The notes beneath the pieces are model-generated. The model was not told where the DNA came from. It made no database searches and worked only from the letters and a program-made list of their open reading frames with translations. This document shows, one piece after another, positions 47,701-55,765 of a DNA stretch of 64,000 nt; the first letter of the stretch is position 1, and the number at the start of each line of letters is the position of its first letter. Location of the stretch: assembly GCA_963767645.1 (NCBI GenBank), contig CAVYEW010000001.1, positions 383,973-447,972 on the forward strand, read 5' to 3'. The DNA is from DATFDN01 sp963767645. GTDB lineage: Bacteria > Pseudomonadota > Alphaproteobacteria > Acetobacterales > Acetobacteraceae. The position numbers and the translations under genes were made by a program.

Positions 47701-48954
47701 GTGGTTGAAGTTGCCGTGATCGGTGCCGGACCATACGGGCTGTCCGTTGCAGCGCATCTGCGTGGTCTGCGTGTTCCGGTCCGGGCGTTCGGCACGCCGA
47801 TGGGATTCTGGCGGGATCACACGCCCAAGGGGCTGACGCTCAAATCGGATGCCTTCGCCAGCAATCTGTCCGCGCCCGGCGATGAATTCCCGCTAGAGCG
47901 ATTCTACCGCGAGACCGGGCGGACCGACTATTCGCATATCGGCCTGCGGGTTCCCGCGGAGGTGCTGACGGAATACGGGCGGGAGTTCCAGCGCCGCTAT
48001 GTCGGCGAGGTGGAGGAGGCACAGGTCGTCAGGCTTGCCCGCACCGGCAATGGCTTCGACCTCCTGCTGGACACCGGTGAACGGCTCTCGGCCCAAAAGG
48101 TGGTGGTGGCGAGTGGATTGCTGTCGCTGAGCCATGTCCCGGACAGCCTCGCCGCGGTACCGCGATCGATGCTGTCGCATAGCTCGGCGCATCACGATCT
48201 CTCCAAGTTCCGGGGACGCCGCGTAATCGTCCTCGGCGCCGGCCAGTCCGCGTGCGAGACCGCTGCCCTGCTCAACGAGCAGGGGGCCGAGGTCGCCATG
48301 CTGACGCGGCGGAAGCTGCTGTGGTACGATCCCGCCAATGAGGACAATGCGAATGCGCGCCGCAGCACGTGGCGGCGCATACGGCGTCCCAATTTCGGCC
48401 TTGGGCCAGGCTGGCGCACCTGGTTCTGGTCCGAGATGCCGCACGGGTTTTCCTACCTGCCGCAGAGCATGCGCCACCAGAAGGCCTATGGCCTGTTCGG
48501 TCCCGCCGGGTCCGGCTGGATCAAGCATCGCGTGGACGGCGTGATACCGGTCTATACCGGCGAGCTGCGCGACATCGACGTGCGCGCGGACGAGGTGGGG
48601 CTGTCGGTCAACACCACCGAGCGGCCGGTCCATCTCGCGGCGGATCACGTCATCGCCGCCACCGGCTATCGGGCCGAGCTCCGCCGCCTGCCGTTCCTCG
48701 ACATGCAGCCGGACGAGATCCGCTCGGTCGGCGGCATCCCGGTGCTCAACCGCGCCTTCGAATCCTCCGTGCCGGGCCTGTATTTCGTTGGCTACCTGAG
48801 CGCGCCGACCTTCGGTCCGTCGATGCGGTTCATCTACGGCACCAGGTTCGCGGCACACCGCGTTTCCCGGCACTTGGCGTATCTCGGCGAAGGCAGCAGG
48901 CGCGCGGGGCGGTTCGCCGTGCCGCCGGCGATGCAGGCGGACGCCGCGATGTAG
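47701..48954 (+). CDS. FAD-dependent NAD(P)-binding oxidoreductase (flavin monooxygenase/lysine-ornithine hydroxylase-like)
   Basis: A 417-residue flavoprotein from GTG 47701 (GGAGG upstream): VEVAVIGAGPYGLSVAAHLR (FAD site), MGFWRDHTPKGLTLKSD, and a second dinucleotide site GRRVIVLGAGQSACETAALL, with HVIAATGYRAELRRLPFL near the C-terminus. It resembles class B flavin monooxygenases and SidA/lysine N-hydroxylase-like enzymes; the substrate is unknown. It diverges from the precursor peptide operon. Whether it acts on that peptide is untested. Confidence 0.82.
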   Translation: MVEVAVIGAGPYGLSVAAHLRGLRVPVRAFGTPMGFWRDHTPKGLTLKSDAFASNLSAPGDEFPLERFYRETGRTDYSHIGLRVPAEVLTEYGREFQRRYVGEVEEAQVVRLARTGNGFDLLLDTGERLSAQKVVVASGLLSLSHVPDSLAAVPRSMLSHSSAHHDLSKFRGRRVIVLGAGQSACETAALLNEQGAEVAMLTRRKLLWYDPANEDNANARRSTWRRIRRPNFGLGPGWRTWFWSEMPHGFSYLPQSMRHQKAYGLFGPAGSGWIKHRVDGVIPVYTGELRDIDVRADEVGLSVNTTERPVHLAADHVIAATGYRAELRRLPFLDMQPDEIRSVGGIPVLNRAFESSVPGLYFVGYLSAPTFGPSMRFIYGTRFAAHRVSRHLAYLGEGSRRAGRFAVPPAMQADAAM

Positions 48955-49619
48955 TTTAGGTGGCACCCGCTACGAAAGCTTAGGTAAGCCGCTGGTCGTG
49001 GATCTGGAGCCCGGAGACTGGAGTTGACGGGCTCCAACCTTCCTAGCGAACCGCGTGCAACTCACCCGCGGTGAACACCGAGCCTAGTTAGAGATCGCGG
49101 GAGAGGCGTTCGGGGCCGACATCGACTGTGCCACGCTGTTGAAGATTTGCGGCGACGTGCCCGGCCAGGGCCGCTACAGCCCTGGTGCGCTGGGCCGAAA
49201 ATCAGTGCATATGCGCCTGGATGCCGACTTTTGCGGGCGTGACGGTATGGGTCAGCGTCAAGGCAGGTTGGCATTATTCCTAGGCACCCAAGACTCACAG
49301 GCAAACTGACCCACTACTCTCTCCCATCTGCGGGAGAGGTCGCTGTGCGCGGCCCGGCGGGCGAGGGTGTCGGGGCGGCTCGCTCACCCGCGTCCGCCGG
49401 ATCACGGCCAGGGGCGCTCCGCGACCTCCCCCGGCTGGAGCAGAGAGGTTAATCCGCGGCGCGCGCGGACTTCTCGATTTCCGTCAGCGTGGAAGCGCGC
49501 TGGTCTCCTCGTTGCGAGCCGGTCTCCTCGGCAAATTCGGAGCCCGTGACGGAGCCGACGAGCGCGCCTGCCGGCTCGATCAGGATGGCCGGAGCGTCGC
49601 GGACCCCTTTCGTGCAGGA
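48955..49619. other. Intergenic region with decayed mobile DNA
   Basis: About 665 bases without an intact gene. It includes the IS1-like coding fragment described separately (49100-49200), a GC-rich palindrome (CTCTCCCATCTGCGGGAGAG near 49320-49340), and otherwise no motif I can name. The end borders the 3' side of the 211-residue gene. Confidence 0.5.
49100..49200 (+). pseudogene. Fragment of an IS1-like transposase
   Basis: About 30 codons read EAFGADIDCATLLKICGDVP followed by GQGRYSPGALG. This is similar to the conserved stretch (VDYAxLVKIYG...RYSPxxCIG) of IS1-family and related integrase proteins. Both ends are lost and the expected Tyr in KIYG is Cys. It is a short decayed remnant. Confidence 0.45.
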
Positions 49620-50255
49620 TTACGTCGTCAGATGGATCGACCAGGAGACGTCGTAATTGGAATTGCTGCCGCAGCCGTGCGCGGAGTCGGTTCCGGGGTG
49701 GTGGTCGGTCTCACTCAGATGCCGGCCTTGACTGGTTCCGGCACGAAGCTGCGAGCCGGTAAAGCTATGCACCGCAGCGGCGACCGCGCCGTCGCAATCG
49801 GCGAAGACCAGCTTGCCCGCGGAGGAGACCACCCAACCCGCGAGCGCGCCCAGCGCGGTGCCGATGAGCGGAACGACCGCCGTGCCGATCGACGCGCCGA
49901 GGGCCGCGCCGAGAGCCCCGCCGGCCGCGGTGGCGGCGGCCTGCGCCCCCTTTTCGGCCACGGTTGAGACCGCCTGCTCAAGCGTCTTCTCGGCGGCGCT
50001 CGGGTCGGTATGGCCGCTGTTGACGATGGCGTAGCTGAAAACCGCTGTCTCGTTGTCCGCGACAGACACGTCCTTGAAGTTCATCGCCGTGCGGAACGTG
50101 CCGTTGTTGAGGTCGCCGAGCTTCTGGCTCGCTTTCAGTGCGGGCCTTCCGGCGACAGCAACACTCGCCGAGATGTAGTCAGTGTCCTTGTGGCGGGATC
50201 TCGTGTTGTGGATCACAAACGAGTCAACTGCAAAGCCATATTTCTGCGTGTCCAC
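49620..50255 (-). CDS. Hypothetical protein with glycine-zipper hydrophobic segment
   Basis: A 211-residue frame from ATG 50255 (MDTQKYGFAVDSFVIHNTRS). The first ~80 residues look like a beta-rich domain (DTDYISASVAVAGRP, NGTFRTAMNF). Residues about 100-150 form an Ala/Gly hydrophobic stretch with GxxxG spacing (AAGGALGAALGASIGTAVV). The tail is Ser/Thr/His-rich and ends SWSIHLTT. No signal peptide is visible. The glycine zipper could insert into membranes, as in some toxins or envelope proteins. I do not recognise the family. Confidence 0.6.
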   Translation of the reverse strand: MDTQKYGFAVDSFVIHNTRSRHKDTDYISASVAVAGRPALKASQKLGDLNNGTFRTAMNFKDVSVADNETAVFSYAIVNSGHTDPSAAEKTLEQAVSTVAEKGAQAAATAAGGALGAALGASIGTAVVPLIGTALGALAGWVVSSAGKLVFADCDGAVAAAVHSFTGSQLRAGTSQGRHLSETDHHPGTDSAHGCGSNSNYDVSWSIHLTT

Positions 50256-50436
50256 CTACATCCTCCCTTTGGTCGGCCGAGCCGGGTGCATCGCGCTTCC
50301 CGGCACTTCCGATGGCTTCGGTTCCGACGGTTGAGATATCGCTCGATGTCGCGCAACGCGCATGTGACCCGGCTCACACTGACGATGATTGTTTTCCAAG
50401 GGACGTCTCCGCCCTGGTTCCCAATCTTCCATGCAC

Positions 50437-50555
50437 TGCTGTCCGGTTTGCGTCACTTGCCGGACTGAGCTCGCGACGAATCCCCGGACCAGGTCCGGAG
50501 CGAGCATGGCGGGGGAAGATCGACAGTCGCGAACTGGATCGCAAACCGGACAGCA
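50437..50555. repeat. 119-bp element bounded by a perfect 16-bp inverted repeat
   Basis: TGCTGTCCGGTTTGCG (50437-50452) and its exact complement CGCAAACCGGACAGCA (50540-50555) flank 87 bases that contain a second hairpin CCGGACC-A-GGTCCGG (about 50484-50498). It lies between the starts of the 211-residue gene and the 3' end of the sulfotransferase gene. It may be a MITE-like element or a structured 3' RNA. No target duplication is obvious. Confidence 0.7.
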
Positions 50556-50584
50556 ACGGCCCCGCCGTGCGGGAGGCGGGATTG

Positions 50585-51280
50585 TCAGGCTCCTCCGATC
50601 GGGACCATTGCCTCCCTCGCCGCCCCTTCCAGCGCCAGCCGTATCCGCATCAGCTGCTCGCCCGAAAGACGCTGCTCCGCCGGTCGGGAGTCGAGCGAGG
50701 CGACGTGACGGCGGTGGAAGAACGTGGTTTCGTCGTACCAGCTGAAGCCGATGTCGCGCACGCCCTGGCCTGTCCTGTCCAGCGTTTCCGCCAGGCGCTT
50801 CACCCTTGTCTTGGTGAAGCGGTGTGCGATGGTCCAGCTCTCAACCGGCCCGACCGTCGCGGAGATATGCCGGCCGATCAGCCAAGCCGCCCGCCAGGGC
50901 CGGCGGTCGATGACCTCATAGGGCACGGTCAAAGCCTGCGACCGGAGATGCTGATAGAGGCCGATCCATGCGCGCATGGCTTCGATCAATTCCTCCTCGG
51001 TGAAGCCGAAGGTTTCCATCCAGGATGCGATGGCGTCCTCGATCCGGCGCACGCTGCAGATCGCCCGAGCCGCACCGGTCCGGATCAAGGACAGACCAAG
51101 GGAGTCCAGGGTGTGTGCCTTGATGATGACGTGATCCGCCTGGCCCGCGTGGCTGAGCGCCGCAGCCGGATCGGGCGTTGGCTCCTGGTAGACGCTTCCC
51201 CGGCGCTGCAGGACTTCGCGCACGACGTTGAATGAGAAGGTCGATCCGCTTCGCGGCATTCCGGCCAGGAATACGATCAT
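50585..51280 (-). CDS. Sulfotransferase-family protein
   Basis: Predicted PAPS-dependent sulfotransferase. From ATG 51280 the 231-residue product begins MIVFLAGMPRSGSTFSFNVV, the PAPS 5'-phosphosulfate loop. The 3'-phosphate region (ICSVRRIEDAIASWMETFGF) has the Arg and Ser positions typical of the family. Its acceptor is unknown (glycan, peptide Tyr or small molecule). A much longer frame upstream (to 51490) is antisense to the duplicated glcB 5' end and is not used. It lies head to head with the glcB fragment. Confidence 0.8.
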   Translation of the reverse strand: MIVFLAGMPRSGSTFSFNVVREVLQRRGSVYQEPTPDPAAALSHAGQADHVIIKAHTLDSLGLSLIRTGAARAICSVRRIEDAIASWMETFGFTEEELIEAMRAWIGLYQHLRSQALTVPYEVIDRRPWRAAWLIGRHISATVGPVESWTIAHRFTKTRVKRLAETLDRTGQGVRDIGFSWYDETTFFHRRHVASLDSRPAEQRLSGEQLMRIRLALEGAAREAMVPIGGA

Positions 51281-51371
51281 CTCCGCTGCACCCGTAACAG
51301 GAGGGAGGCCGCCATAGCGTCTCCATGTTACCGGCGTGTTTCGCTGCCTCTCGGCCGATCCGTTCGTCCCT

Positions 51372-51565
51372 GCCCGTTGCGGGCGGGCGCTTGCTGCGAC
51401 AGAACGGGCCTTGCGCAGTTCTGGCGGCGAGGAGGAGGCAGCATGGACATGGTCGAAGCGGGCGGGCTGAAGGTCGCCAGGGTTCTGCATGATTTCGTGG
51501 TCGATGAGGCGATCCCCGGCACCGGGATCGAGCCGGACCGCTTCTGGCAGGGCTTTGGCGCGCTG
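51372..51565 (+). repeat. Left copy of a ~194-bp direct repeat: promoter and 5' end of malate synthase
   Basis: Almost identical to 53529-53722 (offset 2157; two mismatches seen, at 51381 and 51412). It carries the glcB ribosome binding site GAGGAGGAGGCAGC, ATG 51443 and 41 codons (MDMVEAGGLKVARV...FGAL), then one foreign codon and a TGA. The copy ends exactly where identity stops (51565). It marks the left edge of the ATPase/DUF4276 insertion. Confidence 0.92.
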
Positions 51566-51589
51566 GCGTGACCCCCTTAGAATAGCGCC

Positions 51590-52753
51590 ATGAGCGCGCC
51601 AAACCCTACATCATCCGACTCGATGTCGCGCCAGGCCGGCAACGGGCGTCCAAGGCTCAGCAAGCTCACATTGCGGGGCTTCAAGACGATCAAGAACCTG
51701 GTCGACTTCGAGCCAGGCAATCTCACCGTGCTGATTGGACCGAACGGGGCCGGGAAAAGCAATTTCATTTCGTTCTTCCGCTTTCTCTCCTGGTCGCTCG
51801 TGCCGCCGGGCCAGCTGCAACTGCATATCGGGCTTGAAGGCTTCGCCAGTTCCTTGCTCCATGACGGCCCGGGTACCACGCCGCAGATCGAAGCCGCGCT
51901 TACGCTCACCACCGCATCCGGACGGAACGAGTACGGCTTCCGCCTCTTTCATGCTGCCGGCGACACACTGCTGTTCGCTGAGGAGTGGTTTAGATTTCGC
52001 CGTCCCGGGCAGGATCGAGCGGCACAGGGGCTCGGCGCCGGGCATCGCGAGCCGCGCCTTATCGAGATGGCGGTCGAAGGCAACAAGACCGCCGCGTTCA
52101 TTCATTCCACCTTGCGCCGCATCGTCGTCCACCAGTTCCACAATACGTCGAGAACAGCACGGATTCGGAACAGTTGGGAGATATTAGACAACCGGTGGCT
52201 GAAGGAAGATGCCGCCAACCTCGCCCCATTCCTTTACCGGCTCCAGCAACAGCAGCCTAGCTACTATCGCCGGGTCGTGGACACGCTTCGGCTGGTTCTG
52301 CCCTTCTTTGCCGATTTCGAATTGTACCCGGAAAACGACCGAATGCTTCTGCGTTGGCGAGAGGTCGTGTCCGACCACGTCTTCGGTGCCGGCCAGGCTT
52401 CCGACGGCATGTTGCGCACCATGGCATTGATCGCCTTGTTGCAACAGCCGGAGCAGGACTTGCCCGACCTGCTGATCCTGGATGAGCCGGAGTTGGGCTT
52501 GCATCCCTATGCGATCGAGGTTCTCGCCAGTCTGATCCGCAGCGTCACGAAGCATATCAAGGTGATCGTGGCGACCCAATCGACGTCGCTGGTCGATCGG
52601 TTCGAACCTGAGGACATCGTAGTGGTGGACCGCTCCGGCCGGGAAAGCAGCTTCAATCGCTTGTTGGCATCTGAATTTGACCGCTGGCTGGAAAGCTACA
52701 CGCTCTCCGAGCTATGGGAGAAGAACGTCCTCGGAGGAAGGCCCTCCCGTTGA
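51590..52753 (+). CDS. AAA (ABC/SMC-type) ATPase of a predicted two-gene defence cassette
   Basis: A 387-residue ATPase of the AAA_21/RecF-like group: LIGPNGAGKSNFISFF (Walker A), DLLILDEPELGLHPYAIEVL (Walker B/signature region) and KVIVATQSTSLVDRF (switch). This group is coupled with a nuclease partner in several anti-phage systems (OLD, PARIS, AbiL are general parallels). The start ATG 51590 has no clear Shine-Dalgarno. The gene overlaps the DUF4276 gene. The pair lies between two copies of the glcB 5' end, which shows it is an insertion; a defence role is inference. Confidence 0.85.
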   Translation: MSAPNPTSSDSMSRQAGNGRPRLSKLTLRGFKTIKNLVDFEPGNLTVLIGPNGAGKSNFISFFRFLSWSLVPPGQLQLHIGLEGFASSLLHDGPGTTPQIEAALTLTTASGRNEYGFRLFHAAGDTLLFAEEWFRFRRPGQDRAAQGLGAGHREPRLIEMAVEGNKTAAFIHSTLRRIVVHQFHNTSRTARIRNSWEILDNRWLKEDAANLAPFLYRLQQQQPSYYRRVVDTLRLVLPFFADFELYPENDRMLLRWREVVSDHVFGAGQASDGMLRTMALIALLQQPEQDLPDLLILDEPELGLHPYAIEVLASLIRSVTKHIKVIVATQSTSLVDRFEPEDIVVVDRSGRESSFNRLLASEFDRWLESYTLSELWEKNVLGGRPSR

Positions 52754-53453
52754 TCCGGCTGCATTTCGTGGTGGAAGGGCAGACCGAGGAGAGCTTTGTC
52801 AGAGAGCTATTGGCTCCTGAGCTCGCGCTCTATCATGTCGTCGCGGACGTCCACCGCATTACCACGGGTCGGCGCCGCGGTCGGACATTCCGGGGAGGGT
52901 TCGGCCGGTTCGAGCAACTCGCGCGCGATCTGGAATTGTGGATGCGGCAGGATCAGAATCCGAAGTCGTGGTTCACGACGATGCTGGATCTCTATCGGTT
53001 GCCGCAAGACTTTCCGGAAAATCGGCGCTGCCGGTCCATATGCCGTCAGCGGAGCGGGCCCGCCGCTTGCAGGGGGAACTGATCCGGGTCATGGCTGAGC
53101 GGCTTTCTGATCTCCCCGTTGCCGGACGCCTGGTTCCGTATTTGCAGCTGCATGAGTTCGAGGCGCTGTTGTTCTCCGATCCGACCTGCTTCTTGGAGGC
53201 GTTCCCGAAACAGCAAGAGCAGGTGGCCAAGCTTTGCGCGATCCGTGATGCCTTTGCTGGTCCAGAGGACATCAACCACGATAGCGCCCCCTCGATGCGA
53301 ATCCTCCAATTGTTTCCGGCTTATCAGAAGCCGGTCGCTGACGTCCTCATCGCACGCCGCATTGGCCTGCCGAGGATTCGGCGCGATTGCCGCCATTTCA
53401 ACGCTTGGTTCGATCGTCTGGTCGGGCTAACGGCACCTGGCGGGAATATGTGA
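52750..53453 (+). pseudogene. DUF4276 (TOPRIM-like) partner, frameshifted near 53015
   Basis: Predicted partner of the ATPase. TTG 52750 follows GGAGGAAGG and gives MIRLHFVVEGQTEESFVREL, the DUF4276 start; ATG 52714 is an alternative in the same frame. The frame reads to WFTTMLDLYRLPQDFP, then loses one base near 53015 and continues in another frame as GKSALPVHMPSAERARRLQG, LVPYLQLHEFEALLFSDP and AYQKPVADVLIARRIGLPR to 53453. The conserved acidic LHEFEALLFSD motif is present. As written the protein is broken after about residue 90; an indel error or recent inactivation are possible. Confidence 0.75.
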
Positions 53454-53528
53454 CAAGCCCCAAAGCCGCCGTTTGCTGAGGACGCTCCTCGTTACGATTT
53501 TATAATCTCTGTCGCGCGCCAACCGGGC

Positions 53529-53722
53529 GCCCGTTGCCGGCGGGCGCTTGCTGCGACAGAACGGGCCTAGCGCAGTTCTGGCGGCGAGGAGGAGGCAGCA
53601 TGGACATGGTCGAAGCGGGCGGGCTGAAGGTCGCCAGGGTTCTGCATGATTTCGTGGTCGATGAGGCGATCCCCGGCACCGGGATCGAGCCGGACCGCTT
53701 CTGGCAGGGCTTTGGCGCGCTG
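53529..53722 (+). repeat. Right copy of the ~194-bp direct repeat, part of the intact malate synthase gene
   Basis: Same sequence as 51372-51565, here continuous with the full glcB gene, so this is the copy still in use. It gives the gene its own upstream sequence and ribosome binding site after the insertion. The 1963 bases between the two copies hold only the ATPase/DUF4276 pair. Confidence 0.92.
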
Positions 53723-55765
53723 ATCCGCGAGCTGGCGCCGCGCAACCGCGCGCTGCTCGACCGGCGCGACGCATTGCAGGCGCGCATCGATGCCTGGCAC
53801 GGCGAGAACCGCGGCCGGCCGATCGATCAGGCCGCCTACGAGGCGTTCCTGCGCGAGATCGGCTATCTGCAGGAGGTGCCGGCGGAGGCCCGGATCGGCA
53901 CGGAGAACGTCGATCCCGAGATCGCCCGCATTGCCGGCCCGCAGCTCGTCGTGCCGGTGACGAACGCGCGCTACGCGCTGAACGCCGCCAATGCGCGTTG
54001 GGGCAGCCTGTACGACGCGCTGTACGGCACCGACGCCATCGCCGAGGATGGCGGAGCGGCGCGCGGGCCGGGGTTCAACAAAGTGCGCGGCGCGCGTGTG
54101 ATCGCCCGCGCGCGCGCCTTCCTCGACGAGGCGGCGCCGCTGGAGCGCGGCAGCCACGCCGAGGCAGGCGGCTACGCGGTCGAGGGCGGGCGGCTGGTCG
54201 TGGCGCTGGACGGCGCGCGGGCGGGGCTGCGCGATGCCGGGCAGCTCGTCGGCTTCCGCGGCGAGGCGGACAAGCCCCAGGCGGTGCTGCTGCGCCATCA
54301 CGGGCTGCATATCGAGGTGCTTATCGACCGCGCGCACCCGATCGGCCGCGACGACGCGGCCGGGGTGGCCGACGTGATGCTGGAGGCGGCGGTGACGACC
54401 ATCCAGGACTGCGAGGATTCGATCGCCGCGGTGGACGCGGCCGACAAGGTGGGAGCGTACCTCAACTGGCTGGGGCTGATGAAGGGCACGCTCGAGGACA
54501 GTTTCGAGAAGGGCGGGCGGATGATGACGCGCCGGCTGGCGCCCGACCGCGACTACCGCACACCGGAGGGCGGGACGCTGCGCCTGCCGGGGCGGAGCCT
54601 GATGCTGATCCGCAATGTCGGCCACCACATGTACACCGACGCGGTGCTGGATGGCGCGGGCGAGGAGATCCCGGAGGGGATGTTGGACGCGGCGGTGACG
54701 TCGCTGATCGCCATGCACGATCTGCGCGGCAACGGGCCGGGCAACAGCCGCGCCGGCTCGGTCTATATCGTGAAGCCAAAGATGCACGGCGCCGACGAGG
54801 TGGCGCACGCCGACGCGACGATGGCGCGGGTGGAGGCGATGCTGGGGCTGGCGCGCAACACACTGAAGATGGGGATCATGGACGAGGAGCGGCGCACCTC
54901 CGCCAATCTCAAGGCCTGCATCCTGGCGGCGCGCGAGCGGGTGGTGTTCATCAACACCGGCTTCCTGGACCGCACCGGCGACGAGATCCATACCTCGATG
55001 GAAGCCGGGCCGATGATCCGCAAGAACGAGATGCGGAACACGGCCTGGATCGCCGCGTACGAGGACCGCAACGTCGATATCGGGCTCGCGTGCGGGCTGC
55101 GCGGGCGGGCGCAGATCGGCAAGGGGATGTGGGCGGCGCCGGACCGGATGGCGGAGATGCTGACGCAGAAGATCGGGCATCCGCGCGCCGGGGCGAACAC
55201 CGCCTGGGTGCCCTCGCCCACGGCAGCGACCTTGCACGCGCTGCACTACCATCAGGTGGACGTGGCGGCGCGGCAGGAGGAAATCGCGGGGCGCGCGCCG
55301 GCCGGGCTGTCGGCGCTGCTGAGCATCCCGCTGGCCGACCGGCCGAACTGGTCGCCCGAGGACGTGCAGCAGGAGCTGGACAACAACTGCCAGAGCATAC
55401 TCGGCTACGTGGTGCGCTGGATCGACCAGGGCGTGGGCTGCTCCAAGGTGCCGGACATCCACGACGTGGGGCTGATGGAGGACCGGGCGACGTTGCGCAT
55501 CTCCTCCCAGCACGTCGCCAACTGGCTGCGCCACGGGATCGCCGGCGAGGAGCAGGTGATGCAGACCCTGCGCCGGATGGCGGCGGTGGTGGACCGGCAG
55601 AACGCGGGCGATCCCGCGTATCGGCCGATGGCGCCGGGCTTCGACGGGCCGGCGTTCCGCGCGGCGTGCGAGCTGATCTTCCAGGGGCGGGCGCAGCCGA
55701 ACGGTTATACCGAGTTCATCCTGCACGCGCGACGGCGCGAGGCCAAAGGGCGAGATCGCGCCTGA
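53600..55765 (+). CDS. glcB: Malate synthase G
   Basis: Glyoxylate-cycle enzyme making malate from glyoxylate and acetyl-CoA. From ATG 53600 (GGAGGAGGCAGC upstream) the product is 721 residues, the length of isoform G. Motifs include TTIQDCEDSIAAVDAADKV, NWLGLMKGTLEDSF, GDEIHTSMEAGPMIRKNEM and WVPSPTAATLHALHYHQVDV. The last 50 bases overlap the convergent GT9-like gene. Its first 41 codons and promoter exist a second time at 51372-51565. Confidence 0.96.
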   Translation: MDMVEAGGLKVARVLHDFVVDEAIPGTGIEPDRFWQGFGALIRELAPRNRALLDRRDALQARIDAWHGENRGRPIDQAAYEAFLREIGYLQEVPAEARIGTENVDPEIARIAGPQLVVPVTNARYALNAANARWGSLYDALYGTDAIAEDGGAARGPGFNKVRGARVIARARAFLDEAAPLERGSHAEAGGYAVEGGRLVVALDGARAGLRDAGQLVGFRGEADKPQAVLLRHHGLHIEVLIDRAHPIGRDDAAGVADVMLEAAVTTIQDCEDSIAAVDAADKVGAYLNWLGLMKGTLEDSFEKGGRMMTRRLAPDRDYRTPEGGTLRLPGRSLMLIRNVGHHMYTDAVLDGAGEEIPEGMLDAAVTSLIAMHDLRGNGPGNSRAGSVYIVKPKMHGADEVAHADATMARVEAMLGLARNTLKMGIMDEERRTSANLKACILAARERVVFINTGFLDRTGDEIHTSMEAGPMIRKNEMRNTAWIAAYEDRNVDIGLACGLRGRAQIGKGMWAAPDRMAEMLTQKIGHPRAGANTAWVPSPTAATLHALHYHQVDVAARQEEIAGRAPAGLSALLSIPLADRPNWSPEDVQQELDNNCQSILGYVVRWIDQGVGCSKVPDIHDVGLMEDRATLRISSQHVANWLRHGIAGEEQVMQTLRRMAAVVDRQNAGDPAYRPMAPGFDGPAFRAACELIFQGRAQPNGYTEFILHARRREAKGRDRA

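Noticed and set aside
50585..51490. Longer sulfotransferase start inside the duplicated glcB segment
   Set aside because: The upstream 70 residues are antisense of the glcB promoter copy; the P-loop begins right after ATG 51280.
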